A stretch of DNA of 64,000 nucleotides. Source: Onchocerca volvulus. Taxonomy: Eukaryota; Nematoda; Chromadorea; Rhabditida; Onchocercidae. A program made the position numbers and the translations under genes. Below the pieces are notes generated by a model. The model ran no database searches. It worked only from the letters and a program-made list of their open reading frames with translations, and was not told the DNA's origin. The DNA lies in assembly GCA_000499405.2 (NCBI GenBank), contig HG738137.1:19058603-19122602 (forward strand), written 5' to 3'. Shown here in pieces: positions 10,612-24,364 of the stretch. Numbering within the stretch: the stretch's first letter is position 1; each line of letters begins with the position of its first letter.

Positions 10612-13600
10612 CTCTATAACAGAAAACCGAAAATTTTTCAAATAATAAGTTATGCCATAAATTTCCGAAAAAAGAAGAGAATAAGACTCGTAGTTAAAAA
10701 TATGATTCACAATTTCCAACAGACTAGCAATATGCTGTGTTCTGAGGAGTGTCATCTGTATTGTGCAGTCGGCAAGATTGCATCTGTATTACAATCAGAG
10801 ACAAAACATGGATGTGAGCCAAGTTTGAAACCCTCAACTGTTGAGCAAGCTGTTTAATACTTTACATTATCTAGTAAATTCTCTTTGTTTCCCCACAACA
10901 TTAAAACCATCATTTTTTTTTTTTATATTCTTTCTTAACGATGACAGAATTCTGGCTTTTATTCTACCAGACTATAGCCAAATAATTTGATGGCTACCTG
11001 TTGATTCGAGATTGATGTCTCCCATAATACTAATAAAAGATGTGCGATAACCTCACAACCAATTCATTATGCAGCATTCAATTTTGTTGATGTATTGATC
11101 TGAAAAATAAATTGAATGATAACAAGACAGGACATAGCAATGATGACGACATAAAAATAGAGATGCAATAATTGTCGCATCGAAAAAAAGAAACAATAGG
11201 ACTATTTGGAATTTTTAGAATTTGAAATTGAAGTTCTGAACTTTTCAAAAAGTATAAAGAGCTGGCTTTTTTCAAAAAGTATAAAGATCTTTATTTTCGA
11301 TAAAAATATGCACTGTTAATTCATAATTTAAATATTAACAACTATGTTGGAAAAAATGATAGAAAAAGTAAGAGGTGGACGTACACTCATGAATGTACAA
11401 TTACGTCCGAAGTGGCGATTGGACTTAAAAACTTTTGGAGGGAAGAGGTCAGCACTAGGCAAGTTTTGAGTATGGAAAAGTTCAACCATCACTTAGTCAT
11501 TCCTCAGTCATCATACAACTCTCTTACAGCTGCAACAGACAACAATGTTCGAGTGGAAGTTATGATTTCAAATTTAACTTTACTTTGATCGCGGGAATTC
11601 CGATCGATAGAGGGACGCGTGGGGAAAGGACGGAGAACAGGTAGGAGATGGCAATCTCTTTTTCCAAGCAAGGTCAAGTCTTGATGAATAACGATTGTAA
11701 GTCGCAGGATTTTTAATTAAGACTCTTTCAGACGAAGATTAAGCAATGCAATGGAATAATTTAATTGAACATGTTTAGAGTCTCGAAAAAAATTCGAAAG
11801 TTGCAATTATAGAATTGTCCAGTGCTCTTTTAATTTCTTTCCTTTTTTTTAACTTTATATGTTTCCTTTTAACACAAGTTTCGATTTTTTTTTTTTGGAA
11901 TTTAAAATATAAAATTATTCTAATATTGAGGTCACAAAGGTTTATTCTGTCTTATGCTGTCCCAATTCCTTAATCCATCAGAGGTTGAATGGAGAATCAG
12001 CTAATGGAAGTACAATACTTTTTCTTTTCGAGAAAATTGAACAGAAAAAAATATAAATAACTTTTATCAAATAATGATGGTATGGAAGAGAAGAAATTAA
12101 GGAATCATTGGAAGATCATCTTTGATTGCAGTTGAAAATCAGTAATCTCTGTCTAAATTATTAACGAATGTTCGAATCATTACAACGATTTTGATAGTGA
12201 ATATTATAGTTCAACCACTTGCTGTTTGATAATTAATTCTATACATTGATGATTTGTCTGTCCGAATTCTGATAGATCGTTGAAATATTTTCAAATTGAT
12301 GGAATGATGGAAATCTAGTTATTACAAAACAAAATCCAAGGTCATTAAATTTACTGCTCTTTTCCAAGATACAGTTTGTCTTGGCATCTTTTGGTATGTG
12401 TCAAGTTCGCACCTCATATCAAAACAATTCTTTAACATTAGTTTATTTTCAGATATCTGAGATTTACTAAGACATAGTAAATGGAAGATCACCAGTGAAG
12501 ACAGTTTTTAATGCATTATATCTTCATCCTGAACTCTGTTCATTCATTTCATAATTACTTCCCAATTTTCTCTCCTAATTAGCAGCGATAATTACTTCCC
12601 AATTTTCGCTGCTAATTAAAAAAGTAAGTATAAAGAAAAAAGAATCTTAAATGTAGCAAATAAGGCTGAAAGAGTAAAAAATATGATTAGTTCTCAAGAA
12701 ATGAAAGCTTCTAAAAGCATTTTTCAAATGATGAAAGGCAGTTTTTGTTAATATATTGAGGAATGTGCTCCAAATGGGGTCATTTATGATAAGTGTGCTG
12801 TTCTGATCCGACATTTGTTGAGTTACTCAACATGCATCTCTAATTGACCTTTCCCGATTCCTACTTCTTTTTCCTTTTTCGGCAATTCTTCGACGGAATA
12901 TACTGATCGGACCAAAAACCGGAATTCAACCATTCAGTTCGAAACTTCAATTTATATCAAAAATCAAATAAATTTGTCGCTTTGCACATAATTGTGGATA
13001 GTGATCATAAAATTTCTCGTCTTTTTGATTTTATTACTTCTTGATGTACTTATTTTCAACAATCTTTCGCCGGTACGAATTAAACTAATTTCAGCTTACT
13101 AAGCTTTCATTTCAAATTGCTATTATTAGACGTCTTTCAGATTCAAACAAATATTTGTTAAAGTTACTGTAAAACTTTTCAGATGTGACATTTGTTGCAT
13201 ATTCATTTAGTAAATCGAATATTTGGCAAGATTACCAACAATCATCTTGCAAATGCAATCAAAAAATTTATGAAGCTTACCAATAAGCAGCTTTCTGTAG
13301 AATAACCCTTTGTTTTTTTTTTTTCTATAAATAATCTTTTAAGGTATTTTAAAAAAAATTCCGTTGATTAACGTATTAAATGACATCTTGAAAAGAAGGA
13401 TGGGTCTCATGAGAAAAGAATAGATTTGTGGGCTAAAATTAATAATGAAAAAGTCTTTTTTTGCATGGATAACTGTTAAATATGCTTAAATTAGAAAACG
13501 ATTAGGATCAGATGAAAATTGGAAGTGATTTGTAGAAATAAATATTGAGATAAAGGTAAGGAGAGTGAGGAAAGAACAGTTCAACAAGACTACTGCATCC

Positions 13601-14425
13601 TCGACAGGAAAAAAAACTGACTTAGTAAGAAAGGCAATTATGTAAAAAATAATTGTTCAAATAGGATGTGATCGATTCATCTTCTGGGCCTTTTTGTTAT
13701 GCTAATGCTTTAGGCTCATCTGACATAGGAAATTCTCCTTGCTGTTAGCTCAGTTCTTTCTGCTTCATTTAATAAATAACTGATGCAACTTCTATTTAAA
13801 TATTTTTAAATAAGATTTCTATTAAGGTTTTAAAACTAAATTGTATTTTTTCAATTAAGATGCAAATGTATGGAACTATGTGTCAGTGTCAATATAAAGA
13901 GGACAAAGCAAAAAGACACATAAAGTGACCCTTGACTTACTTTTTACCATTCATTACTTTAATCATTCATAACCATGGTTTCATCGCTACCAATTAATAT
14001 TTTACTTCAATATCTCTGTTAATCTATATTTAAAAATCAATTCCTCCTATGGACATTTTGTATAAATCTACCATTCGATTCTTAAATTTTATTTAGAGAA
14101 CTCATGAAATGATTGATTGATAGTGTTATGGGCTGCATTTTCGATTTGTTTGATTATTGAAATTGTTATTTCCTTCTGAAATCACTAACGAGTATTACTT
14201 TCAGAATGCTAGCTTTTATTATCAATCCGTTATAACATTCATGCATATGGAAAATTCCCAATTTTTACATTTGTGATTCATTTTGGAAAACAATGAACAG
14301 ATTTATTAGTTACGATATACAAATATCTAACAAATGCTCAATTCTTTACAAATAATCTTGTAAAGAGTCTATAATTATCATTTTAATCAGCAAAGAGAAT
14401 TATTAAGTATTATCAGGAGTTCTGG
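10612..14425. other. Intergenic, no gene recognised
   Basis: About 3.8 kb between PABIR and the next minus-strand gene. I found no ORF with a family motif, no tRNA-like cloverleaf and no paired splice sites. The segment at 13478-13510 matches 40718-40750 (see that repeat). A near-duplicate pair, TTACTTCCCAATTTTCTCTCC / TTACTTCCCAATTTTCGCTGC, occurs around 12555 and 12593. Confidence 0.55.
13478..13510 (+). repeat. Dispersed repeat fragment C, copy 1
   Basis: The 33-base segment beginning AAATATGCTTAAATTAGA matches 40718-40750 with about four differences, in the same orientation. Both copies lie in intergenic DNA. This is probably a short remnant of a dispersed repeat; its ends are not resolved. 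Confidence 0.5.
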
Positions 14426-17400
14426 TTAATGGAAAGGAAGAACAGGCGGTTTAAAGTTTAAGTTAGAATTTAGATTCAGATGCCCTAGACGAGATACTTC
14501 GGGAACAAGTAAAGGACTCGGATAAGGCCATAAACCATTATTTCTATTACTACCATCAAAAACAGATAAGTACGGAGATTGGGATTCAATGGCGTTTGTA
14601 GTTTGCGATTGTGGTCGAGATAAAAGTGACGGAACTTGAAAAGCTCCGAAAATTGGCGTAGTTGAGGAAGCTTCTGGTCGTCCGAATGGATTTAGAACAG
14701 GCGGATACAAAAATTGATTTCCCAGAACATGTGGCTTTGGTTCTAAAAAAAAATCCCGGAATTAAACACTTCCAGTTACATTTTTGTATAAACATTCTTG
14801 ATCCATTTCAATTCTCTCAAATAGTTCACAAGGAAATCTCTAAAAATTTTTAACAATGATTATTGCTTTCAGTAAGCAATAACCTCGAAACTCATTTCCA
14901 CAAAAAAGATCAATGTTTTGATAATAATCACAATTAATAAAGAATTCAGTGAAATAAACTGACGTGAATTAAATATGAATTATTTTCTTGTTAAAAAGGC
15001 ACCTATTAAGTGAATTTCTGGAAACGCTCCTTCCTTTACGTTCACTTCTGATTGTTTTGGTCTGATTGTCTTCTCAATATAATTGGGCCTGGAAACGAAG
15101 GGTAATCGTGCTGTATATGCTGTTCGGCGAGGGAACTTCATATTCGGATGGTAAGTTTTTGGCGTCGAATCAGTTTGAGGCTGATTGCTTGATTCATATT
15201 CGGTCGTACCTGCTCTCTAATAAATAAAATGATTACCTGAATATTCTTTGTATTTAGAAAAAATCAAAATTTCATCGATTTAAAATCTAAAATAAATCTG
15301 CAATTGTATAAATGACTGATTACCGTTCTAAATCTTGAATTAGTAGATGGAAGTAGATCACTATCTTCGCTGTCTGTGACAACATCCAGTTTTAGACGTC
15401 GAGATCTTGTCGACGGATCATCAGTGATGAAAGATTTGCTGTAAATGAAGCATACCTTTAATGTTTCTAATCTTAATTTAAAACTTGATACTGCAACGAA
15501 ATCATTTTGTTACGGTGACACAGAGCCCTCAAAGTTTCAACTCTCCAAATGTCGGAAAAACTTGGCAGCAGAACCGCTTCTTTATCAACTTCTGATGATA
15601 ATTGCAACGAGAAGCGAATGACCAATTAACTCACTGAATGTGTCAGTATGTTTTGATAATTGGCAAAATTTCATTTGAGCGATAAAATCAAAATTAGTTC
15701 TGTTTTTCCAATTTTGAAAAAAAAAAAGAAAAAAAAACTGAAATCAATTTTGGAGCAAAAATTTTTAAACAAATTAAGAAATTTACATTACCTTTTCTCT
15801 TCTGTGCGATGAAGTACTGAAGTTGTAGTATTAATTACAGTAGGACTAATAAAAGGAATATTGCATTCGGTAGTTAAACTCTTTTGTTTTGATTTAATCG
15901 CCTTTTGTTCTTTGAGAATTCGTGCCATCTCATTTAATTCATTTTCAGTTATATTGCTTTTACGTAACAGTACAAGAAATTGTTTTAATTTTGCTACTTT
16001 TTCTTCATCCACCTTTAATTTTTCATCCTGAAAATGTCTAGACTTCACCATATCACCATACATTCACTACACAAGAAGTAATTTTAATAAATGATTTTAT
16101 GAAATATGCACTTCTTTAAAGTCTTGAAAGACTGATGATTAATGTTCTTCAAAATTCTAGAGGAGATTCGAGAAAATATTCGGAAGCTAAATTAATTTGA
16201 ATTTTGCATAATTTCTGAAAACAAACCCTTTGTTCTTCATCATCAAAATTGCTAAATATTTTGATATCATCTCGTTTAGGATCTTCTTTATTTCTGAAAC
16301 GATCAACTTCCTCTTCATTTTCGGTAGCGTCAATCACATGGTTTTTTGTCCCACTATTCTGACTTTCTTTTTTGTTTGGATTCTTTGTTTCTTTCTGAAA
16401 AGAGAATGGACAGAATGGTTTCGAAACAAATTTTCAAATATTGTATGATGGATAATGATTAATATTTAGGTTTTGAACGGCACATATCAAAATTACTGGA
16501 ATAGAATACAATAAACTGCGTGATTATAAAATGAAAATAATAGAAGTTTTTTACCATAAACTGGCTTACAATTATTACTTCCCGAATACAATGTCAACTT
16601 CAATCTTCAAATGATATATAATATTCCAGAATACATTACGAATTATTCTCTCCATTTTCAACAATAAATTTCATCAGTGACATAAAATTTTTAGCGGAAA
16701 AGCAGTTTACCTCCTCCGGAAACAAAGTAATTAATGGAGCTTCAATTGGTATAGTTTGGGGCACTACGGTGCTTTTAACATTCATTGGAACAAGACTTTC
16801 CAGTTTCGGAGATTGTTCTTGATCGTAATCTTCAGGTGATGGTGCCGCAAAATTAATACCAAACTGAGAGGAGTCAGGTTCTAATCCATTTCCTGGAATT
16901 GTTTTGCGTTTGTTTTTTTTTTTCATCTTTAAATCGTATAAAGTTGAAGATCAAATACAATCACTTAGCCATCGAAAAAAAAGTGTTTCATTTTTCTTAT
17001 TTATCAAATAGGATCGTTGGGAAGACAAAACTTATCGGATTCTAAAATGCCTGTCCAATTGAGTTACGCAAACAATTTCAGGTTATTCTCAAAACAGGCT
17101 TACTTACCCTCATCTTCATCTTTTTACTATTGTTTCGATAGGATTAAAAATTTAAGAAAATTTGAAATTAACGATTTCAGAAAGGGATAAATTATGGAGC
17201 AATAATTTTAACTATTACTGCCATAGTATTGCTCTTTGCTTTGCTTATTATTTTTTCCTGATCTTATCTATTTTTATAATACAGTTAGTATGATTATATT
17301 CGTATGACATCTAAATATTAAAAATTACTTTTTTTTTGGTACTATCTCAAAGAATTTCGTCGAAACTCCAAAAAAAAAAAATTCTGTTCCTTCTTCATTC

Positions 17401-19707
17401 AATATGATTTAAATGTCATTTATTATTAATGCATTTGCATTTTTCTTCTCCAATTAAGAATTACTATCTTTTCTGTTTTGAAGAGAAGCAAATCCGGAAC
17501 TTAAAAAATCGAAATAGGAAACATGGGAAACTGTAACTTAGTGTTTACATGATATTTTGAAGTGGGCAACAACTGGAAGAGTAAAAACTAAATGGTTATG
17601 GATTCAGAAACTGTAATCAAGCCAGCAAAATACCGATGATGACAAAAGTAAGTATTTCGAACCAACAATGTATGAAAGAAAGAATGATTTGTTTGACAAT
17701 AGGTCACATCGTACATGACGTAGTGGATAGCTGACTTCTGGCTTCCACTTCAGTTAGTAAAGTTCAGATGATCAGAACTAACATGTCATTCATCCCCATT
17801 TCACTTCTTTAATAATAATGGATTTATGATAAGTTTCCAAAGGACAAAGGATACCAATTTTTACTTTATAGCAAACAAGATTATTTTCAGTAATTTTTAT
17901 TTTAAAAAAGTAAAGTATCTTTGAAAAGTACTTAAATTGAAAAAGAAAATCTGTATAAATATAAATGCAAATGTTCGCTGTAGCTTTTGACACACCGTTG
18001 TAAGTTCTTCACCGACTGCTTTAAAATTCTGACACAATTTTGCATTCGAATAGACGCGTGTTTAAAAACTCTCGGAAATTCAAGATTTTGAACAAATGGA
18101 CATTTACATTTTCATTCATATAGACTAGCTCCAGATAGTAATTAACTAAAAATAGAAAAAATGTACGTACCCGTCAACATTCTTTCTTGTAATTCCCGAT
18201 TAGTCTAAAAAGAAAGAAAGTAATTTTCTTTTAAATACACGTTTTGTAATGAGAGCATTTTTTAAAACAAGAAGCTAATAATCCTATTAAAATCAGAGAT
18301 CAGTATAGTTTTCCGATACTATCAAACATTTAATGGCATCTTTTTAAAACCTTTTTTCAAACCAATTGAAATACGTGAAGTTTTTAAAAAAATTAGTTTC
18401 CAAATAATTTCCGAATTATTTTTAAAAAATTATTGGTCGAAGTTCAACAGCTACTTTTGCCACAGCAGAAGATACTGTATCAAATCTTCGGCTATACATA
18501 AGGAGCAGGCAGTGAAATCTTTGAAGAGGTAATAGTAAAGTCAATTGTTACTTGTCGATTTTCCTTATGTTAATATATTCAAAAATATTAATAGATTTTT
18601 CGAAAATTTTGTGATTGGAATTCGAAAAACAATTGATGAAACATTTTTTTAAACAAATATATATAACACTAGAGATATTATAAAATTTCTGTAACATATT
18701 TTTTCCTTTTTAAGAAAAGAACATATAAATAAATGAGTTAATGACTTTTTATATTCTTAAAGAATCTTAGATTTGCGAGGTACAGTTAGAATTAAAGCAG
18801 AAATGAAAGTTGTTCCTTTTTTTGACTTCATCCAATTTTTATACTTTATTAATTAACAACAACAACAACATTCATTTAACTCTTAAGAAACTAAATTTGG
18901 ATGCTTTTTGACACTTTAATTCAAGACAACTACTGCAAAAATATATAAGAAATTTATAAAAATTCAATGGAAAGTAACAAATAATATCTTTATAAGAAAT
19001 TTATAAAAATTCAATGGAAAGTAACAAATAATATCTATTGGTAATGATATTCACACATAGTGTGAAGTACTTTTCATTTTTCTGCCTTTTTGATAAAATC
19101 TGAAAAAAGTAAAATACTTACTTGCCTAGCTTCTTTAATGGCTGCATTGAACCATTTTCCTTCTGAAGCTTGATTTATAATATTGACACCGGTACCTGTT
19201 AACTGTAATGCACCTTGAGCAAGCTGATACACTGGAAAATAAATAATTTTTGCTACGTCTGCTTGTAATGATTGATGATTATTCTAAAATACTTGATCCC
19301 TCTGTGAAAACAAGAGAGCTATACTTAATGCCTAACAATTTCAAGTTGCCACTAGAATATCATTTAAATAATGTGGTAAAAATAGTAAATCGTCAAAAAT
19401 TTGTAGGAGATTTATGTTAAAGTGGATAAAATAAAGCTATGGATTATTTCTACTGAAATCATTAATGTTCAAATTCAAATTCGAGCAGAATTTAGCTCAG
19501 ATGAAAGGTTAATTATCGCAGAAAATAAAACTAACATGTTCCAATATCGCTGAGAAGACTTGATACGGGTCCACTGTTAGCTGCAGCTGCACCAGCAAGA
19601 AGATTCGGTGCGAGAGCTCCAGCAGTTCCACCGATCAGTGACGCCAGTTCGCTCTGACCATTCACCTGTCCTGCTAGGAGTATGAAGACTGTCACTATTG
19701 AATACAT
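14426..19707 (-). CDS. Unrecognised gene: signal peptide, Ala/Gly/Leu-rich region, then acidic and Pro/Ser-rich exons
   Basis: No family recognised. The 5' exons are 19707-19536, 19231-19122 and 18204-18171. They encode a signal peptide (MYSIVTVFILLAGQVNGQS), then SLIGGTAGALAPNLLAGAAA, a helical stretch YQLAQGALQLTGTGVNIINQ, and TNRELQERML. The 3' exons are 16926-16711, 16394-16227, 16027-15792, 15438-15324, 15216-15003 and 14742-14426. These close in frame with one another (1266 bases, 421 aa). They encode a Lys-rich start (KKKNKRK), acidic segments (ATENEEEVDRF), a charged probable coiled coil (DEEKVAKLKQFLVLLRKSN) and a Pro/Asn/Leu-rich tail. The link between the two blocks is uncertain: exon 3 ends in phase 1, while the exon at 16926 is open only in phase 0. 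A 12-base microexon near 17116 does not fix this. Either two genes lie here, with ATG at 16926 following TTTAAAG as a trans-splice site, or the A11 run after 16924 carries an indel. If secreted, the product would enter the secretory pathway; its role is unknown. Confidence 0.6.
17950..18126 (+). mobile_element. Helitron-like non-autonomous element, head-to-head remnant
   Basis: Begins TCTGTATAAATATAAATGC right after an A and shares the internal blocks TTCACCGACTGCTTTAAAATT and TTTTGCATTCGAATAGACGC with the copies at 27293 and 41682. The far end (about 18090-18126) is an inverted copy of the family's 5' end (ACATTTACATTTTCATTC...), ending near ACTAG. It has no proper 3' hairpin. It lies in an intron of the 14426-19707 gene, 45 bases from a tiny exon. 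Confidence 0.55.
18944..19036. repeat. Two-copy tandem repeat, 47-bp unit
   Basis: Two essentially identical 47-base units starting TATAAGAAATTTATAAAAAT at 18944 and 18991. They are intronic in the 14426-19707 gene. The near-perfect identity implies a recent duplication. Confidence 0.9.
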
Positions 19708-22700
19708 TTGTGGGAGACAGCTTATTTTTCAAACTTTTAAGCACATCTCGTGCAGAAAGACAGAAGAATGGTAGAGATTCGATAGTGCGATTGTAATATT
19801 ACTTCGATTAAATTGAATAAAGCATCCGTTAAGGAGTACAAATAAACTTAGTGGGCAGCAAATCGCAACATTATAAATGTACTAGAAATATAGAATAGAT
19901 GCTTGAATAGAGATTAAAAGAAAAGTTAGAGGAACTGTATCGGATTGGCTGAACCAAATCAGAATGGTAAAGAGTTTAGGAAAGCAGATCAGACTGACTT
20001 GAAAGTTAGAGGAATCAGATGGGATCAAATTGGTTAAATTCAATTCAACAACCAGAAAGAGGTGGAACGAACGGCTCTCTTCGATAGCAACTGTAACCAG
20101 TTTGATCATGCGAATATTCGATCTACAACGACCCCTACTTGGTCACTGGTTTTTCTTACGCTGACCAGTATCCATGCTCGTATTCATTACCGTCTAAATC
20201 GACATTGTTTGGAAATAATTTCTTTTTTATTCGAAAACTCAATTAGATTAAACAGGCGCTATGTTTGAAGGAGTATTCTACTATTCATAAAACAAGGATG
20301 TCGATGTTGATAAGGAAGGATTGTTTCTTCAAGTAACCGGAAAATTTTTCTTCCACTTCAATTGCTTGACAGCAATTGACATTGTTCATATTATTTCAAA
20401 ATTACATCATCTAGTCACATCATCATCGAAAGATGGCTGATATTACACTGTCATTAATTAGCACTAATTACCATCTTTTCATTATTATCATTCTTGTTAT
20501 CACTTTCTTCTTTACCAACAAAAATTCTACAAAAAAAAAAAAAAAAAAAAAGCAGATGCAGATCAAACAGCAATGGTAGATAACGATTCATGCATATTGA
20601 TACACTCTGATTAAGCATACCTCATTATGAAAACATGAGATCGTTGTCGTCTTTTTAAACTAGTTATGTAACTTGAAAATTAAGCTAATACTGGGAAAAA
20701 GAGGAAGTAAAGCGACAAAGTGGTTTTCTGAAACTGATATTGAGTTTTTCGTTGTAATGTGTTAGATTTGAATAATTAATTGGCAATTCGAATGTCAAAA
20801 TTTCATCAAATTGCATATCTAAAACAATTTATAAATTTAATCCACATTTCGCATGTGAATAAATGAACAAATTAATAAGTGTAGAAATCATCAACCGGAA
20901 TTTCTCCACGGACTATGATAGTCTAATGATCATTCAGCTGATTTCGTTTCCAATCGTTTGTTTTAAATTAGACGTCCATAAAAATTGATAATTTCAAAAT
21001 TAAATAGATGAGAGAATTACTAAACTGGCTTTGTTCCTTCCTCCATTAAAATGCTCGTGGAAAATTTTCTTTGCCAACAATTTTGATATATCTTTCAAAA
21101 TATCCAGAATAAATTGCTCCTGCTGTGAAGTTACAAATTATTTCCCGTTGTTGGAAATAACTTTTGTTTTCCTATCAGAACCCAGTTCGAGAATTTCGAA
21201 AATGCATAGAAGTGAAAAAGGACAGATGTATAAAGAGAAAAAAAAACCTTTTCGTCTAATTATATTATATTTAGTATATCAATAGATTCCAAAAAAATCT
21301 ATGATCTTGGAACTATCTACTCTGCCTATTTCTAGCTTATCCAAGTTATCGTAGAAAATATAACAGTCTGTCGATTCAGCTTCTATTCTTATGATGGAGT
21401 TGAACAATTATTTGCTTTCATTATATATTTATTTATTTATTAAGTTTAATTTTTCCATAAACTGAACTGAAGAAGTTATCAATGGTAAGTGCGAAAAATA
21501 TGTCAGAATTTCTTCTACGTACAACATTTAGTTCGCTCTTGACTTGCAAAGTTTTTATTTTATTCTTTTTTCCTAAGCTTCATTTTGGAATTACTCCATT
21601 AACTTGATAAATTTTTAGTAAAGTTATCAACTGAACATCCAATAGATAGTGATCGGAATTTTTATTTTGTAATATCCTTGCAAAAATATGTAATACATCT
21701 ACAGCGATACGTCACACTCTATTTCACTTTTGATCTCTACATCGTTTTTTGACACTTCAGAAAGGATCTTTCATCAAAAACTATTTCAACTATTTCAAAT
21801 GCAAATAATAAAACTTCCATTTTTTTTTTTTTTTTTTGAAAGTGGTCAAAATGAAGAAGACCAGAAAATTTTCAAAAAATTTTCAAGGACAACTCAATCA
21901 TGTCTTCTTACATCTATTAAAAAAAATTTTTTTTTTTAAATTTTTGATTACATCTTGAAACTTGTATCGAAGACATTCGTTAAAATTATCAACTCTACCG
22001 AGTGGTAATATCTGGAATGAGTTACCACAAAATGAAAGCTGAAATCCTGATTTCTACTTCGAATAATAACTGGGAAATTAAAGTTCCTGTTTAAATGACC
22101 ATCAAAAAAACGTACTATATAATCAATTATTTCTTTGCTAAATATTTGATACGGAAAATATCGTGCAAATTCCTCTTTGAAATCGTAAATTTTCAATCAT
22201 AGATATCCCTGTCGGAAAAATCCGAAAGATGTAATTATTGTAAATATAATAAGGAGTGTTAAAGGTCAAGAAGCGTGAAGATAGTTTCAAAGGGACCAAA
22301 AGCCGGTAAACATATTATGGCCAAACGCTCCAATTAACAGATAAACAGAGTAAAGTCACCAATCATAAAGCGATACGCTGGAAATCAAGAAGGGTGGAAG
22401 AGCCTCGAAGGGATTGGAAAGGTTCAGATTTTGGAGCAGAGTCAGTTTTCTACAACAGCTCAAGTTCGGAGTAACACCAACGCGACCATGGCAACAGTTC
22501 GACTCGAATCGACACAACAATCGACAATCTAAGAACAGTACTTCCGCTATGAACGACAGAGAAAAGAATATCCAATGATAAATTTGCTTGGATATTTTCT
22601 TTTCTAATTGTTTTAACGAAAATCCCTGTCCCGACCATTAATAAATTTTTCCTTTAATTAGAAATCATCTCTTCCATAAAATTACTTCCTCGACAATCCC

Positions 22701-23225
22701 AAGAACGCAAGAGAAGGCAGTGAAGTCACGAGATCTTTCTTTTTCAAATGAAAGGACGAATTGTATAACGAATTTTGTTGTTCCTAAAATTCGTACTGGG
22801 CGGCTTTTTTGAAAGATTTTTATGAAGAATTTGTAGATGTAAGTAGTTGGATTGATTGAATTGTTTTTCTCGTGAAGGAAGGAGTGAACACATACTTTCA
22901 TTCCTGAATTTGCTTTGGAAGGATGATTTTTAGTTGATGTTTTTAAGTAAAATAACATGTTTCTGGAATGCGCGTAGATCTTTGCTAAAGTGTAATTATT
23001 GTCACAGATTCTGCATGCATGACGCATAAATTTATTTTTGAAATAGATAACGAAACTTTCTATGTTGTTCCTTTATTGACTAGGCGAGTGACTTATTTCT
23101 CTTCCATTTTTATTACTGATATATTCTTGTCGTTAATTTTTATAATACCAATTATATTCTTGTGATATGTGCTACGATTTGTGCATGTCAAAAAGAATGT
23201 TTTGATTGTTTTTTTCTCTTTTTTA
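19708..23225. other. Intergenic, upstream of POLE3; no gene recognised
   Basis: About 3.5 kb lying between the divergently transcribed signal-peptide gene and POLE3. It contains repeat fragment B (22561-22650), poly-A (around 20530) and poly-T (around 21820) runs. The stretch around 22300-22560 is less AT-rich than its surroundings but shows no recognisable reading frame. Promoters for both flanking genes presumably lie here, but I see no defining motif. Confidence 0.5.
22561..22650 (+). repeat. Dispersed repeat fragment B, copy 1
   Basis: The segment GAAAAGAATATCCAATGATA through to TTAATAAATTT resembles 41003-41100 in the same orientation, with roughly 70% identity by eye. Weaker similarity (CAGTTCGA, CAGTA, ACGA blocks) extends about 80 bases upstream in both. 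This is probably the conserved end of an old transposon of unknown class. Confidence 0.45.
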
Positions 23226-23233
23226 GGCTATAG

Positions 23234-24206
23234 ATGACGGACGGAGATGTGGCTGAGGATTTGCGATTACCACAAACTGTGATTGGTCGTTTGGTGAAGG
23301 AAGCATTACCATCTGGTGTAATCATTTCTAAAGTTAGCCTTTATCATCTTATGAGAAAATATAAATGAAGTTTTCCATGCCTTTATGTTAGTAATATGTT
23401 GTGCCATTAATTTTTTTGGAAACTTCTTTTTCTTAATAATGAAATAACGACTTATAAACGAAGTGTAGAATGAAAGTAGCTGACATTTTAGGATGCACGA
23501 ACAGCGATAGCACGCGCTGCAGCAGTTTTCATTTTGCATGCTGCGACGTATGCCCAAGAATGTGCAGTATCTAATAAACGCAAGACTGTTACCGCAGTGG
23601 ATGTCTTGAATGCAGTGCGAGTTTTGGAATGCGAAGAGCTGGAAAAACCGGTGCTTTTTGGAGTTAAAAATATTAGATCTCTGACATTTTTGCTGATTAC
23701 TAGAAACAGACTTTATGGGAATACTTAAGGAAGGAAAGAATAAGTGAAATAAATAAATGAGTACAGTTACCGTTCGACTATCGCTTTGCTCCTCTCTCGC
23801 CAATCGAAGGATATGCTAACTCTAGAATAATGTTTATTAGCAAATAAGACTATCCATATTATTTTTAGATTGAACAGCAAGTCAAAGCACTGACTCAGAT
23901 AATAACTGTAAACAGCCAGCCATTTCTGTGCTGTAGATGACTGTTTAGTTTAAATAATTGCAGGTGAAAGAAGCAGTAGAAATATGGAAAATTAATAGAC
24001 AGCAAAGAAATGAAGAAGCCAAGAAGCGGAAAGTGGGACGTGGGCAAAATAATGATCCATCTATGTTGGAGATTCTAAAAAATGTTTCGCAGAGAGATGG
24101 AATTTCTGCACCTGGCCTTGCCAATTCCTCAAATAATACTATTGATTCAGATGAACCGAATACGAAGAAATTGTTATTAGATACTATGGAACATGAAAGC
24201 GAATGA
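23234..24206 (+). CDS. pole3: DNA polymerase epsilon subunit 3 (POLE3/CHRAC17), histone-fold protein
   Basis: Three exons: 23234-23332, 23492-23650 and 23964-24206 (501 bases, 166 aa, all in phase 0). The histone fold starts at EDLRLPQTVIGRLVKEALP, matching human EDLNLPNAVITRIIKEALP. It continues with ISKDARTAIARAAAVFILHA, then KRKTVTAVDVLNAVRVLECE (human KRKTLNASDVLSAMEEMEF) and VKEAVEIWKINRQQRNE. POLE3 pairs with POLE4 in the leading-strand polymerase and with the CHRAC/ACF remodeller, and acts as an H3-H4 chaperone. The C-terminal tail is less acidic than the human one but keeps DSDEPNTKK and ends EHESE. The second donor lies inside an open frame (CCG|GTGC); the homology of KPVKEAVE to the human TPLKEALE fixes the splice. 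The ATG follows a TTTTTAG acceptor by eight bases, so trans-splicing is plausible. Confidence 0.92.
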
Positions 24207-24364
24207 AAAAAACAGTCTTTATTAATAGATATTGCCTTTGGATTATTTTTTTGCAGCTCTCTCTATCATGTAATTTGATTCTTGTTGACAACAAATACCT
24301 GTAAAACCTTAATTTCAGTTCATTTCTCTTACTTTGTTTATAATCCAAATTTGTAGAAGACGAG

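Noticed and set aside
23306..23803. Long minus-strand open frame (165 codons) opposite POLE3
   Set aside because: It is antisense to the well-supported POLE3 exon 2 and has no motif or splice structure.
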